NCBI GenBank assembly: GCA_930367205.1
Contig: OV884014.1
Coordinates: 78,533,104 to 78,597,103, forward strand
DNA length: 64,000 bases
Source of the DNA: Acanthosoma haemorrhoidale
Lineage: Eukaryota; Arthropoda; Insecta; Hemiptera; Acanthosomatidae
Direction: 5' to 3'
The notes beneath the pieces were generated by a model that made no database searches, was not told the DNA's origin, and worked only from the letters and a program-made list of their open reading frames with translations. Below, piece after piece: positions 32,840-43,973 of the stretch. The translations under genes were made by a program, and so were the position numbers. Within the stretch, counting starts at the first letter, position 1, and each line of letters opens with the position of its first letter.

Positions 32840-34010
32840 TTAGGTTTTTGGTTTTGGAGTTGGAAAGTTTTTTATTGAAATTAAGTTGTCTTTTATTGGT
32901 CTTACTGTATTGTGTTGTATTATTTGTCCAAGGTATTTTGCTGATTCTGCTGCAAATATGATTCTATGCACTTTTGAAATTTTAATCTGAAACTTTCATT
33001 TACTATTGCTTTTATTACTTTTTCTATGTATTCTATATGTTCTATGAATGATTTTGAAAAAATGATGATACCTGATACCTTGGTTTAATTTTTCAGTTAT
33101 TACATGGCTTTTTCTCTTGAAATTTGTTTTTACTGTAAAGTTTTTCCTCTTTCTTTTTTATAAAATTATTTTTCTTCACTAGACCTTCGCATTTTCTAAT
33201 TTCATGAAATAATCTGGTTAAATTCTCACATTTTTCTTGATCTATTGTATTTCTAATAGAATATAAATAAAAAGGTAAACCTGCAGCTATAAGCATCACT
33301 AAAGTCTTTGAACTAATATTTTCATCCATATCTCACAATAATTTCACTTTCTTCATGGCGTATTCCATCAGTACACCTTCTTTTACCTATTTTATCTATT
33401 TATCAGTTACACCTATAGGATATAGCATGCATTCTAGTACTCCATCCTTGGTCCACACAAGTTTCCAAAAAATTTTCTTTCCATTCAGACCATACCGAGT
33501 CCATTGCTAGTATTGTTAGGGTTGCTGAGTACCAGTATAAACATGATTTTTCCAGAAATAACCTTAGTATCTCAATCTTAGTACTGTCTTCATTGATTCC
33601 ACATCTTCTACATTCTTTCTCAAACATCTCTAGCCGCTGTTGAGCATTTGATTGTTTGCATGTAAACTTCTCAACCATGAACTTCTCTGCTATATGTATT
33701 GAATTTAGTTCATTCTCTTTCTTTGGTGTGGATTCAATCATCTTATCTTTTTTCATTACTTGTTCCAAATATGAATGATCAAACATTATATTACCTTTTT
33801 CATCAAAATACATTGTTTACATTTTCTCTGTTAATGTAATCCACTCTGTCTTCTCTTGACATCTCTGAGTAAAACTATTTCTCAGTCTTTTATAAATAAC
33901 TGTCTTTGACAATTCTTCATGTTCACTCATGAACCTTTTCTCTTGTGGCAGGACATATTCTTTGTTTTCCTCTGTTTGTTTTCCACTCCTGATGATGTGG
34001 AATACCCCTA
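32840..34010 (-). mobile_element. Decayed second gypsy-family element (gag and RT pieces), minus strand
   Basis: Reading the minus strand, a gag N-terminus (about 34005-33830), gag core (33813-33403), gag C-terminal part (33390-33093), then, after a deletion, an RT tail AKYLGQIIQHNTVRPIKDN with SIKNFPTPKPKT (about 32950-32845). No LTR was recognised. The family differs from the one at 27 kb (HNTVRP.KDNL versus NYPVPTNVTQ context). Confidence 0.7.
33093..33813 (-). pseudogene. Gypsy-type gag, frameshifted
   Basis: The first open frame holds FTCKQSNAQQRLEMFEKECR, then KIEILRLFLEKSCLYWYSAT and VWSEWKENFLETCVDQGWST. This is the retrotransposon gag core (kf.....a..WL..fe.e....g......i..LrlfL...al.Wy.....) of an insect gypsy family. 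After a shift near 33400 comes VLMEYAMKKVKLL and then SKTLVMLIAAGLPFYL with a basic tail ending at 33093. Gag forms the particle and packages element RNA. The protein would not be made whole because of at least one shift and one stop. Confidence 0.75.
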
Positions 34011-34522
34011 TAAAATTTCAGATTGATTGAATCAATTTTACCACCACTCTGTATTACAAGTTATTACAATATTACAAGTTGTTAATCAATGTGTTGACAT
34101 CTTGAATTCAATATCCTACTAAAATAAAAACTTTTTTTTTATTAACAACTAATTAATTAATAGAAGTTATTAAAGTGTATGTTTATTTTTAATTTCCATC
34201 AGTGAAAGAACTTGAATTTGGTTTGACCAGGAAATCTTTGAGATATTGTGGCTATCACCAAGAACCATTGCCATATCATCGGTGAAGACAAGCAAATTGA
34301 CTAGATTAGTGGAGACAATGTTGTTTGTACCTGGGTTTTATCTTCTGAAGCTAAATTAGTGCTCAAAGTTGCTCATTTTGATTCCATTGATGCTGTAAAG
34401 AATAATACGGCCATTCTATTTAAACAACTGACAGTGGAAAACACAACTAGAGCAGTGAATTAGTGTGAATGGGGATATATTGGAGGGGGACAAACATTAA
34501 GTTTTAATTTTAATTTAAATTT

Positions 34523-34526
<4 letters not shown>
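34011..34526. other. Unassigned stretch
   Basis: AT-rich, without recognised features; it ends in AT-rich sequence that is partly duplicated beyond the next insertion. Confidence 0.35.
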
Positions 34527-34554
<28 letters not shown>

Positions 34555-34722
34555 CGAAGCTCTCTAGGTCGAATTTAGGATGTGGGAAAAATATGAAATA
34601 TTTGGGGTGATAGGAACCTTGTACTAGGAGTACCTGCTTGAAGGTGGTGTGAGAGGAGTAAGGAATGTGGGAATCCTCGGTGGAGGTTGGTTAAGTCGGT
34701 ACAGTAGTGAGTCTACTGGTTT
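34527..34722 (-). mobile_element. Short non-LTR retrotransposon 3' end with poly(A) (T run)
   Basis: A run of about 26 T is followed by CGAAGCTCTCTAGGTCGAAT, TTAGGATGTGGGAAAAAT and GGAATCCTCGGTGGAGGTTG, all shared with 20590-20742 on the opposite strand. Flanks both carry TTTAAATTTAAT, a plausible target duplication of about 12-14 bp. Confidence 0.75.
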
Positions 34723-35504
34723 AAATTTAAATTTAATTAAGTTTTAAGTTTGTATAATAACAAATATTATCAATTAGCGGGTAGAAAAAACATTTTATTC
34801 ATCCGTTGGTGGTTCTGGTAATGTAAAACCAATAAAACTCTAAAAATAAATACATCTCCCTTATATAAAATTAAGTATTTGTTTTAACAAGATAATGTTG
34901 CTGATGATGTCAAATGGGTTTCCTACAATAACAATAATCTTCAGACCTCTCCCAACACTGTAAAGCTTGTTTTTCCTATGAAATATGAAATGTACAAAAA
35001 ATAATTTCCATTCTAAATCTTTTAAATAAGCTTTGTTAATTGGTTTTTTTTATTAAGAGAGCTACTTTTTAATATAATATTGATTTAATATTCAAAAATT
35101 TTAATTTATTTTGGAAGGAAAGGTTACCAATTCAGTATAAAACAATGAATTAATATGAATTTAAAGATACTATAATTCGCAGGTGTGTCATGTTACCATT
35201 GGATTGTTCATTGGTTGTCTAAGTGCCTGGCAAAATGGTGATGTAATATAAATAATAATTTTGAGAGAGACTTCAAGCTTTCTTTGAAAAACTGATTTTC
35301 CCACAGTATAAATATTTAAATCATCAGTAGCTTATGTATTTTTGAGGCAAGGCTGTCTCATAATCTCCTTGAAAATTCTTAGTGACAACATGTGTTCTTG
35401 TGATTAAATATGTACTATTAAAGTAGAGTTATACAATACTTTTATATGTAAATTCCAAATCATGAGTTCCAAAGTGTTATCCAGTTAAATATAGCCTCCT
35501 TCAG
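34723..35504. other. Unassigned AT-rich stretch before the conserved B block
   Basis: Nothing coding or repetitive was recognised. Confidence 0.35.
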
Positions 35505-37956
35505 GGGTAAGTTTTGTTTCATTTACAATAATTTATTAAACTGAATAACACTACATTAATCAGAACATATAAATAACAGAATTGTATAGTTCTACTTTAA
35601 CAGGACACGTTTTATCACAAAAGCACATGTTGTTATTAAGCTATTTCAAGAAAGTTGCAATTATGTCAAGACAATGATACCACACTTTTAACAGCTGGAG
35701 ATGGGCTTTGAATTTTCTCATAGAGATTATTGGAGTTACTCAGTTCTGCGAGAAATGAAAGCAACACTCTCACAGAATGTTCTCATGTTACGAAATAGGC
35801 GAGGGTCACGCTTCTGACCTTTCCACGCTTCGCCATCAGTTTGCTATAGTTTGCCGAAAAAATAGCCAGTTATAATAGATAATATTCGAGAAATAAATCG
35901 TCAGTGAAACCTGTAACTCCAGAAGTGACGCTATCAAGTAGTGGAATACTTGGCATGGAAAACCATTGGGCACCTGAAACCATTTTAAATTAGTATTAGA
36001 GTTTGTATTGTTAATTCATTTCAGGGATAATACATACAAGTTTAATTTATGTAATATTACACTGCACCTTACACTACGTCTGTAATATTAGTGTCAATAT
36101 TTCAAAATATTGAGACTATTAATGAAATATACTATTGAAAAAAAAATCATGAAATCCAACCTTCAGTCCTTTAGAAATATTTGTTAATTTTTTTTGTCAC
36201 ACATTTATAATAATTTTTTGGACCTTTCGACTCTTGAGCAAGCCAACTATACTGGCCTTGAGAAAAGCATGGGGTTTCCAAGTTCACATCAACCACTTTT
36301 AATGATAGTCCTTGTGATTTTTGTAATTGAAAGTGTATATTCCGGGATCAAAGGAATATTCTATACTGTGGTTCATACTAAGAATAAGACTTGTTAACTG
36401 AACAAACCAACAATAATTCATTTTTATATATTTAGATTGTATTTGTAATTACTTAATAAACAAAATTTATTATTGAATGATAAAAGTTATGTTAATGTTA
36501 CTTACTAATCAAAGAAAAATACAGCAAAAGTGAAATATAGGTTAACATGTTCCTCGATGATTATTCACTTCAGAAGCTAGAAAAAAGCTAAGATTTTTTT
36601 GACATCTCTATAAATACTGTGCATGCCTCAACAAAGGAATTACTTTAACTGCTAATAAATTATGTTTTTGTTTGTTAAGAAATTATCTCTGCATTGATCA
36701 GGGACTAAAGAAAACCACATTAGCCCTTTTGTTTCAAATAGTATAACTTTTTTGTATTAACTGGCTCACATAATAGATTGTATTAAAGAGATTCTAGAAC
36801 TATTATTATTACTATGTCAATTCGAACAAAAATCATTGATGATGTTGGTCCGTAAATATAATTAGCAGTGATCTAAAAAAACAACATTTGTTCAATACTA
36901 TCGTGTACATTTGAATTTATTAGGTTGCATACACACATGGCATATATTTAAACAGGACTTGAAGCTTTTTATTTGTAATTCTACTCAGTATGATAGAAAA
37001 ATATTTATTTTTTGATTGGCAAGTATTTAATCAACCGGAGTGTGAAATGGAACTAACTACCTTAGAAAATATCAGGCCTCTACATCTAACATGAGTTAAG
37101 TTAATGTTGGGAATACAATTTTAATGATCTTTTGTAATTATATTTTAAAATCTTCCTATCTCTCGACCCTGTCAAAGAGTTCATATTTTATATCACAATT
37201 GCAACTCTGTTCTTAGCCTTTTGCCATTTATTTTCCAAGCTCTAAAAATGATCCAGTAGTGCAGACTGTTTTATTAGGTCGCTATTTAGGACTGTACTAC
37301 CCAATATTTGGTAATCTGGAGTTTGCCTGTTTTGCATAACAATTGTGACACTGTGAGGTTATTCTATTCACTTAAAATTACCACTGGAAATCCAACTGCA
37401 ATTTTTTTTAATTGGTTAGTAAATGCCAACAACATAACTGGTCTATAAAAAAAGAATCATGAGCTTCACTTTAGTTGTAAATATTGTTGGATATCTGATA
37501 AATTAACAGTGAAACATGTAAACATTTATTACAACATTAATAGATAATATTTATAATTCATTGATTTTTAAGGCTTTTCTTAACGAAGGACAATAGAAGA
37601 GAAGGTGCACAAGTATGTGTAAAAATTAAGCTAAGTCAAGGCCCTCTGCAAGGACAGTATAAGGTAAGACATTCCTTTATAAGTTTATTTGGTGTAGTTA
37701 TTTAGTTCCTTAGTTTCATGGAAGATTAGTGGCAGTGATCTGTTCCATTCGCAATCACTTATACACTGAAAAAACATTAAGTAGGCTAAACGATTATAAA
37801 TGAAATACAGAAAAAACTTATTAATGTACTAGTATTGTATAACCCCATCTTCAGCTACAGTTGTTATAGTAAGATTGACACCTAGTAGATCAAGTCTTGG
37901 TGTCATGTGGGCTGGTGGTTGTACCCTAATTAACATAGTAGTTTTAGGTGCTAAAC

Positions 37957-38022
<66 letters not shown>

Positions 38023-38850
38023 TTATAATTATATATTATATATATATATGTACATATTATAAAAAGATTTTTATAGTCAAATTGGTTAGATGGAAAAACT
38101 GGCTAAGTATGGTTTAGACTTAGTATAAAACCATGTGTTGATATTTGATAATTATTTGTATTTAAATTTAAATGTTTGAAAATGCTGATTATTTTGTTTG
38201 CCTACTTACAAAATATTTCTCTCATTTCTATCAAAATAATATATTTTATAATTTATCTATGTATTGCAAAATTAACCCTGGTTTATATCTGCCAAATTGC
38301 AGATGCCACAGGCCATTCTGTCACATCCATAGGTCTGTAAGCCAAACATTTTAGTTTTTGCTAAGCATTATATTCTTCCTTATGTTAAAATTATTAGTTT
38401 TTTACTTGTATTTTTTATTGTTATATATTAAACGTCATAATTTAATTTTTTTAAATATATTTATTGTATATTATTACATGTTTAAATGACAGCAGCCATA
38501 GTTTCATAAATTATTTATTATTACAAAATACATATATCAATACATCAATTAGTTTACGTTCAGTTAGTTATTATAAAAAATAATAGTAGTAATAATAAAA
38601 GTATTGATTTATGTACTTTTTAAAGTTTTTTTATTGTTTATTTCAATTTTCATCTTGAAGTCACATTTCAACTATCTCCTTACCAGTTTATTTCCCTTTG
38701 GCTTATGTACCACTAATGTAGTGTTTTTTTTATCCAGTAGCTAGATTTGGCTTAGAATAGGAGTTACAACCACTTGACATGATAACACCACACAAATTTA
38801 CTTTCAGCTCCTTGACATTATAAGATAAAAAATAAAATTTATTCTAGGAC
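35505..38850. repeat. Main conserved non-coding block of duplication copy B
   Basis: This is the compact version of the unit that in copy A is spread over 6560-18340. It joins sequence that flanks the Tc1, the solo LTR, the gypsy integrase and two unassigned inserts in A, so it serves as an empty-site reference. No conserved long reading frame is present. Confidence 0.8.
37958..38015. repeat. (TA)n microsatellite
   Basis: An uninterrupted AT alternation of nearly 60 bp. The corresponding tract in copy A received the Tc1 element, which targets TA. Confidence 0.9.
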
Positions 38851-39362
38851 TATGTCTCTTATTAATAACATTGTGGTTTGAGAAAAATGAATTTAATTCT
38901 GGCAAACAGATAATTAATAGTTAAGCACTAAGAGAAAACGCTGAGTAAAATAAAGTATATACCTAAATTAGAAAAAGAAATATTCCAGAAAAACTTTAAG
39001 TAAATAAATACACGAATCATCATAAAAATAAAGAACAATAAAATAAAAAAATCGGTTTGGAAAAGGTATGCACCAAGGAAATATTGTTAACGGAAGGAGA
39101 GAAGAGCCACCCTAATGCGACATAGAGATGGGAGACATCACTGAGTCCCAAAGGCAACTCTGGTGAAGCAGTTTATATTTTCTTCGATCTTTTCCCAGGT
39201 TCTACTGAGAGACCTTCGTATTCTACACAGCTATAGTCATAATAAGGGAGAATTTTAAGGGTGCTCTTATTGGCTGGGGAAGGAGATGTTGAGAATGATA
39301 AAATAATTAAACATTACAGCTTATGTGTTTCCACAATCTGGTATTTATTCTCAAAATAACGT

Positions 39363-39391
39363 TTTCGACAGCTCTGAACTGTCATCTTCAG
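39363..39391 (-). ncRNA. Hammerhead-ribozyme-like core in the Penelope-like terminal repeat
   Basis: On the minus strand CTGAAGA (fits CUGANGA) is followed by a hairpin GACAG-TTCAGAG-CTGTC and then GAAA, the order of conserved box, stem II, conserved box in a hammerhead. Penelope-like elements are known to encode hammerheads in their terminal repeats. A convincing stem III and cleavage triplet were not settled by eye. The sister copy at 41755-41785 (+) has CTGAAGA and a similar hairpin but a degraded second box. Confidence 0.5.
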
Positions 39392-39638
39392 TGTCCTAAA
39401 ATGAAAAGTCACGTGATAAAAATCTTAGGAGACAAACCAAATTCTATCATTAAAAGCAACAATGATAACAATCAGTAAAACATATTGAAATTATTATCAG
39501 CTGAATAGCACCTAGTCCAAAATGAACCACCCATTTTACTGAAATTAAAAAAAAAAAAAAACTTGACACATAAGTAATAAATTATTACAAATTAAAAACA
39601 CAACAGTACAATAATCTCATGGCTACTCACCCAATTGT

Positions 39639-39986
39639 TCATGTGAAAAATTTATGACATTTAAAATAATTTATTCCAATTAAAACTTTAAACTTTGTTA
39701 CCTCCTCCATCTTCACTATATGACTGGCTTTATTTAAGAGGAATGGAGGGGGTGGGTTTCTTAGCATATGTGTGTTTATTATTTCTTCCTTTTTATTTAT
39801 ATTATCCGATATTAGGGAATATAGTCCAACAATATAACATATCATAAACAAAAAACTGAAATCCTTGCCACTCAACCACAATATAATTAAGAATAAAATT
39901 AATGAAAATAATTGCATGTGTTTCCCTAGATTAGGTAACCTACCTGATGTACACTTCAATGAGAATGAATATAAATTATTACACAA
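39639..39986 (-). pseudogene. Inverted partial copy of Penelope-like C-terminal region
   Basis: The 115-codon frame contains LISDNINKKEEIINTHMLRN and PPPPFLLNKASHIVKMEEV, matching the plus-strand frame 41213-41440 (ILDNINIKEEIIITLMLRKP, PPPNLINKA). It is the tail of the GIY-YIG-containing protein in a truncated, inverted copy and is not a host gene. Confidence 0.6.
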
Positions 39987-40041
39987 GAGTTGAAGTTATA
40001 CTCCACAAAGACGATGTACAACCAATGATATTATTAATGTT

Positions 40042-40840
40042 ATGGCTAGCGTAGAATATACTACTAACAAAGATAGAGTATTAAACAAATGTAGGGTATC
40101 AATGGATAAATTTATAAACTATAATCCAGCCGGACAAAACAGGAAAAAATTGGAAATCTCTGAGATAAAAAACAAAAAAGAGGAGAATAATTTTATAACA
40201 TTGAAATCAGACAAAGGCAAGTCTATAATGATTATAAATACATCAATAAAACTATGTAATCATAGAATGTGGTGGACAATTATTAAAGGTGGCCCAACTA
40301 TCAAATATAATAAAGCTGTTAGAGACTCTCTCAAAAAAAAAAGTAAGTACTTATTCAAACCGTATGCAGCACAAAGCATGATTCAACCTAACCTGTCAGC
40401 TCCGAGACTTTATTTGTACCAAAAGTCTACAAAGAGAGAACACCATTTAGAGCTGTAATAGATTTCACGTTGGTACCATAGAAAAAATAAGTGGTCTGGG
40501 AATTCTTATCTGCAACAATTTTTAAAGCAAAAGATTCAATAAATAATACCCACAGAAGTAGTGAAAATATTACAAGTAAATTTCATGGAAGACTGTCATT
40601 CGCTATAGTAAATTTTTTTTCAATATTTCCCCGGAAGAGGTGTACCACTTGGTAAAATACATGCAATGGAACCCAGGAGTCAGCATAGAAATATCAACAT
40701 TAGTGAAAATGTACCCCAGACTTATTATAAATTCAATATTGATTACTTCACACTTCATAAGTTAAGTAACATCCCTCTAGACAGGGGTAATTTTGATAAA
40801 GAAAAGACAAATAAACCATCTAGCAATAGCTAAACCCCTT
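40042..40840 (+). pseudogene. Penelope-like reverse transcriptase, N-terminal part, broken
   Basis: The open frame 40042-40458 contains FITLKSDKGKSIMIINTS, matching the Penelope-like motif (i.l.aDKGna.vvm...y), then APRLYLYQKSTKREHHLEL, the degraded form of P.lYGLPKiHK...plRpIv. After a frameshift the plus strand still shows FTLVP. Catalytic YVDD is not visible in the decayed remainder. Penelope-like polymerases are related to telomerase and prime reverse transcription at nicked DNA. Confidence 0.7.
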
Positions 40841-41079
40841 TAGCTGATACATTCACTATATAACAAGAATCAAAAGAAAAATTGAGTACAGAAGACTATA
40901 GAAAAACGATCAAAATAAAAATAACTCGCATGTACAAATTGGTGCACTATCCCACATTTGGCAAATATTTTGGACAAATTAGGGAATATTTTGAAAAAAA
41001 CCTGACATTGGTGTAGCCTTTAAAAGTAAAGTCACTTTACTCAACTCAATTTCACACATTAAATTCATGATTAAGCTAA

Positions 41080-41440
41080 AAGATAGATCAGGTGTATATC
41101 AATAGAGGTGTGAGGAATGGAACAAATCTTATGTTGTTAGAACAAATAGAAAACTATCAATGAGATGCAAAGAACTATACAAATACAAGGCAGTTCTACT
41201 AGCATCTAAAGAATGAAGGGCATCACGATGCACCATATACCATTGCTACACCATACAAATGATGGAAAATTAATTAATAGCCTGGAAAGTATTGAAATAA
41301 AATTATATTATGTAATATTGGATAATATAAATATAAAAGAAGAAATAATAATTACACTTATGCTAAGAAAGCCACCCCCTCCTAACCTCATAAATAAAGC
41401 CAATCGTAGAGGGAAGTCTGAAGCGTTAGCAAACATATAA
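41080..41440 (+). pseudogene. Penelope-like GIY-YIG endonuclease remnant
   Basis: In broken frames the region gives KLKDRSGVYQ, a stop, RCEEWNKSYVVRTNRKLSMR and CKELYKYK, matching the GIY-YIG style block (sGvYki.C..C...YiGqT.r....R..EH). The last open frame (41213-41440) carries the tail EEIIITLMLRKPPPP. Confidence 0.6.
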
Positions 41441-41815
41441 ATTTAAAAATTATATCTAATGTTCTGATTTTTTACACCATTAATTGGGCGAGTAGCTATG
41501 AGATTAATGTATAATTGTGTTTTTAATAGTTTTTTTAGTTATTTGTTACTTATGTGTTGAATTTTTAGAAAATTTTTAATTTTAATAACATATAAATGAT
41601 AGATCCATTTCGGACTCAGTACAAGTCAGCAGTTTTAATATTTTAAATAGGTTTTAAGTCCATGATTTTATGTATTGTTACTTTTAATGGATGATTTTAC
41701 TTGTCACCATATGCACAGTTAAGGTTTTTATCAAATGACTTTTCATTTTAGCAACTGAAGATGACAGCACAGAGCTGTTGGTGAATAGAAGCTACATTGT
41801 CAAGAGATGGATGAT

Positions 41816-43965
41816 TTATTATTTAAGATGATATTCATTATTGATTATAGTAAAATAAATTGTTTAAAAACACTGTTTACTTTTAGATTTCTAAGTCACC
41901 AAAGTATATGTGCATAATAATAAATTTATAGCTTTATTCAGATTAAAATATAAATACCAAAGCATGTTAATGTTAAAAGTCTCAAAAATATATTTGTTCA
42001 GATTTTATGCTAGAATTATATTTTTTCAAAGCAACCTATTTGTTATCAGAAAGCACACTAGGACGAAGAGTCTTTTCTAACGATAATTTAAACATCTTCA
42101 CATTGTTAAAGCCAATCTGTGGCAAACACATTTGATAAACTTACTGTTCCTACAATCTCATGTATTCCATAACTCTGTTAATTGTTTATTACAAACTTAA
42201 TGTGAACAAACAATAATAAATTCATTACTAAATTGGCTCATATTTAAAAACAATATAGTCCTTTTTTATTCAAATAGCTACTCATTTATCGTCATACAAG
42301 CTCTGGGTCTCCCATAATTAGAAGTCAGCATACTAACCACACAACTACAGGACGGTCAGTAATGGTAATAATAATACTAATATTACTTCAGTGTATGTTA
42401 AACCCTAAAATATTTTTTTTCTGTCTATTGTCTTGCCTGACAACACAGAAATATCTCAGTCACCTGATATATATTATACCATCTTAAAACCTAATTTTTT
42501 AGCTCAAGTGAGAACAAACATGTTTTTGTTTGAATTATTGGTTATAATACAAAAATTTGTTTCCAATTTACAGAAATAACATTAACTGTTAGAAATTATC
42601 AATTATATGAATATAATGTTTATCATGCAACTGTGAATTATTTCTGTGTAATAAGCATATCCATGCAATTGCACTATGGAATCTTGAAAACCAATGAAAG
42701 TTTAGTTAACACAGGAGTATACTCCAAAATTATTAAATTAATTAATAGGGTATTATAAAACCACAAAATTACTCAATTATTTAAATTAGACAGGACACAT
42801 TTATTTTCAAAATTTACAAATTAACTATAACATATTTTACATACACACATTGCTCTCTATGAGTCAATCATTATAGCGTATTGCACATGTCCTAAAAAAA
42901 TAGGTTTCTTAGAATAATATCTATATAGCATACAATTTTTTTTGAACTTCAAATGCATTTACATCTTTCAGTTACATTTTTCTCAGTAAATATGCATTAT
43001 CATTATTTTGTTTCAATCGTTCATTCTTAGTTTATTTACAAGTAAAGTAAATAAATAAGTCCACTCATGGGTTATTTCAGAATATAATCAAAATTAGCAA
43101 ACTTCTATCCCATTCTGATGAAAATATTTTCTCAATGTTGCGTATAAATTTTTTTTTTAAATACTTGCATTGTTTTGATATTGTGAAAAAAAAAAAGGGG
43201 CAATGATGAATTGTATCCTTTATTTTTCAAATTGAGAGGACTGCCATTTTTTACCTTCCACTGTATCCTAAACATTACCATTTTCAACAACCGAAACAAC
43301 AGAATGGTATAGATGATTTTTCAAGAAACAAAAATTGATAACACTAAAAATCTATTAATACTCAGTACATTACACTCTGAATCACTTCATTTATTCATGA
43401 ATCATGAATCATGAATCACTTCATTAATTAACATTAATCAATAATCAAACTTTAACATGAATCTTAAAAAATATTGTTCTCTAAACTAAAAAAAATTATC
43501 ACAATTTTTCTTTGCAAGACAAATTAACTACTTAACACAACTAAAAAAATAATTACTATATCGTTAGAAAATTTCAAATATTTATATAATATATATAAAC
43601 ATGATAAATAGTATGTACATTTAAGTCTAAAAGTTGTAAATACTATACGATTGCTGCTGAATGAATACTCGATGAATATAAAATAATAAATAGGTAAAAA
43701 AGTAGGATTAAAACTACAAAAATTGTAGTTTCAAAAGAAAAAAATAAGGGATTTGTGTTTGTTTGTTAAAAAAATGAGTTTCAAATAATTGGTCCTAAGT
43801 TATGTATTTCAAGAAAAGTATGACAGTTGTTAACTTTAAAAAAAGGTGTTTAAGGTTTTTGACTAGTTAATAAGTAAGGTATTGTTACTGTTAATAATTG
43901 TTTTCAGTTATCATATTAATTCAAATCATTAGGAGAAATGTAAAACAAAATTTTTCAAGTAGGGC
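41816..43965. other. AT-rich intergenic stretch downstream of the structural-protein gene
   Basis: It contains a truncated SINE (42260-42357, minus) and otherwise nothing recognisable. Homopolymer-rich and AT-rich sequence is typical of intergenic DNA here. Confidence 0.5.
42260..42357 (-). mobile_element. Truncated tRNA-derived SINE (same family as 23630-23917)
   Basis: On the minus strand TGTAGTTGTGTGGTTAGTAT and GCTGACTTC resemble the head of the 23.6-kb SINE, followed by AAATGAGTAGCTATTTGAA from its body. The B box is degraded (GGGAGACCC). Confidence 0.6.
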
Positions 43966-43971
43966 TTTATT
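43966..43971 (-). terminator. Polyadenylation signal AATAAA
   Basis: AATAAA on the minus strand starts three bases after the TAA stop of the glycine-rich gene. If used, cleavage would give a 3' UTR of only about 15-35 bases. Confidence 0.6.
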
Positions 43972-43973
43972 AA

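Larger units (their letters stand above)
39300..41815 (+). mobile_element. Penelope-like retroelement, decayed, with inverted partial copy at its head
   Basis: The plus-strand copy (about 39990-41815) has an N-terminal/RT part (40042-40840) and a GIY-YIG-like C-terminus (about 41080-41440). A second, 5'-truncated copy of the same C-terminus and 3' end lies in inverted orientation at 39986-39300. Both 3' ends share TTTCATTTTAG..ACTGAAGATGACAG. The two C-termini both encode PPPP.L.NKA after EEIIxTxMLRxP. Inverted and tandem partial copies are a known habit of Penelope-like elements. Confidence 0.75.
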
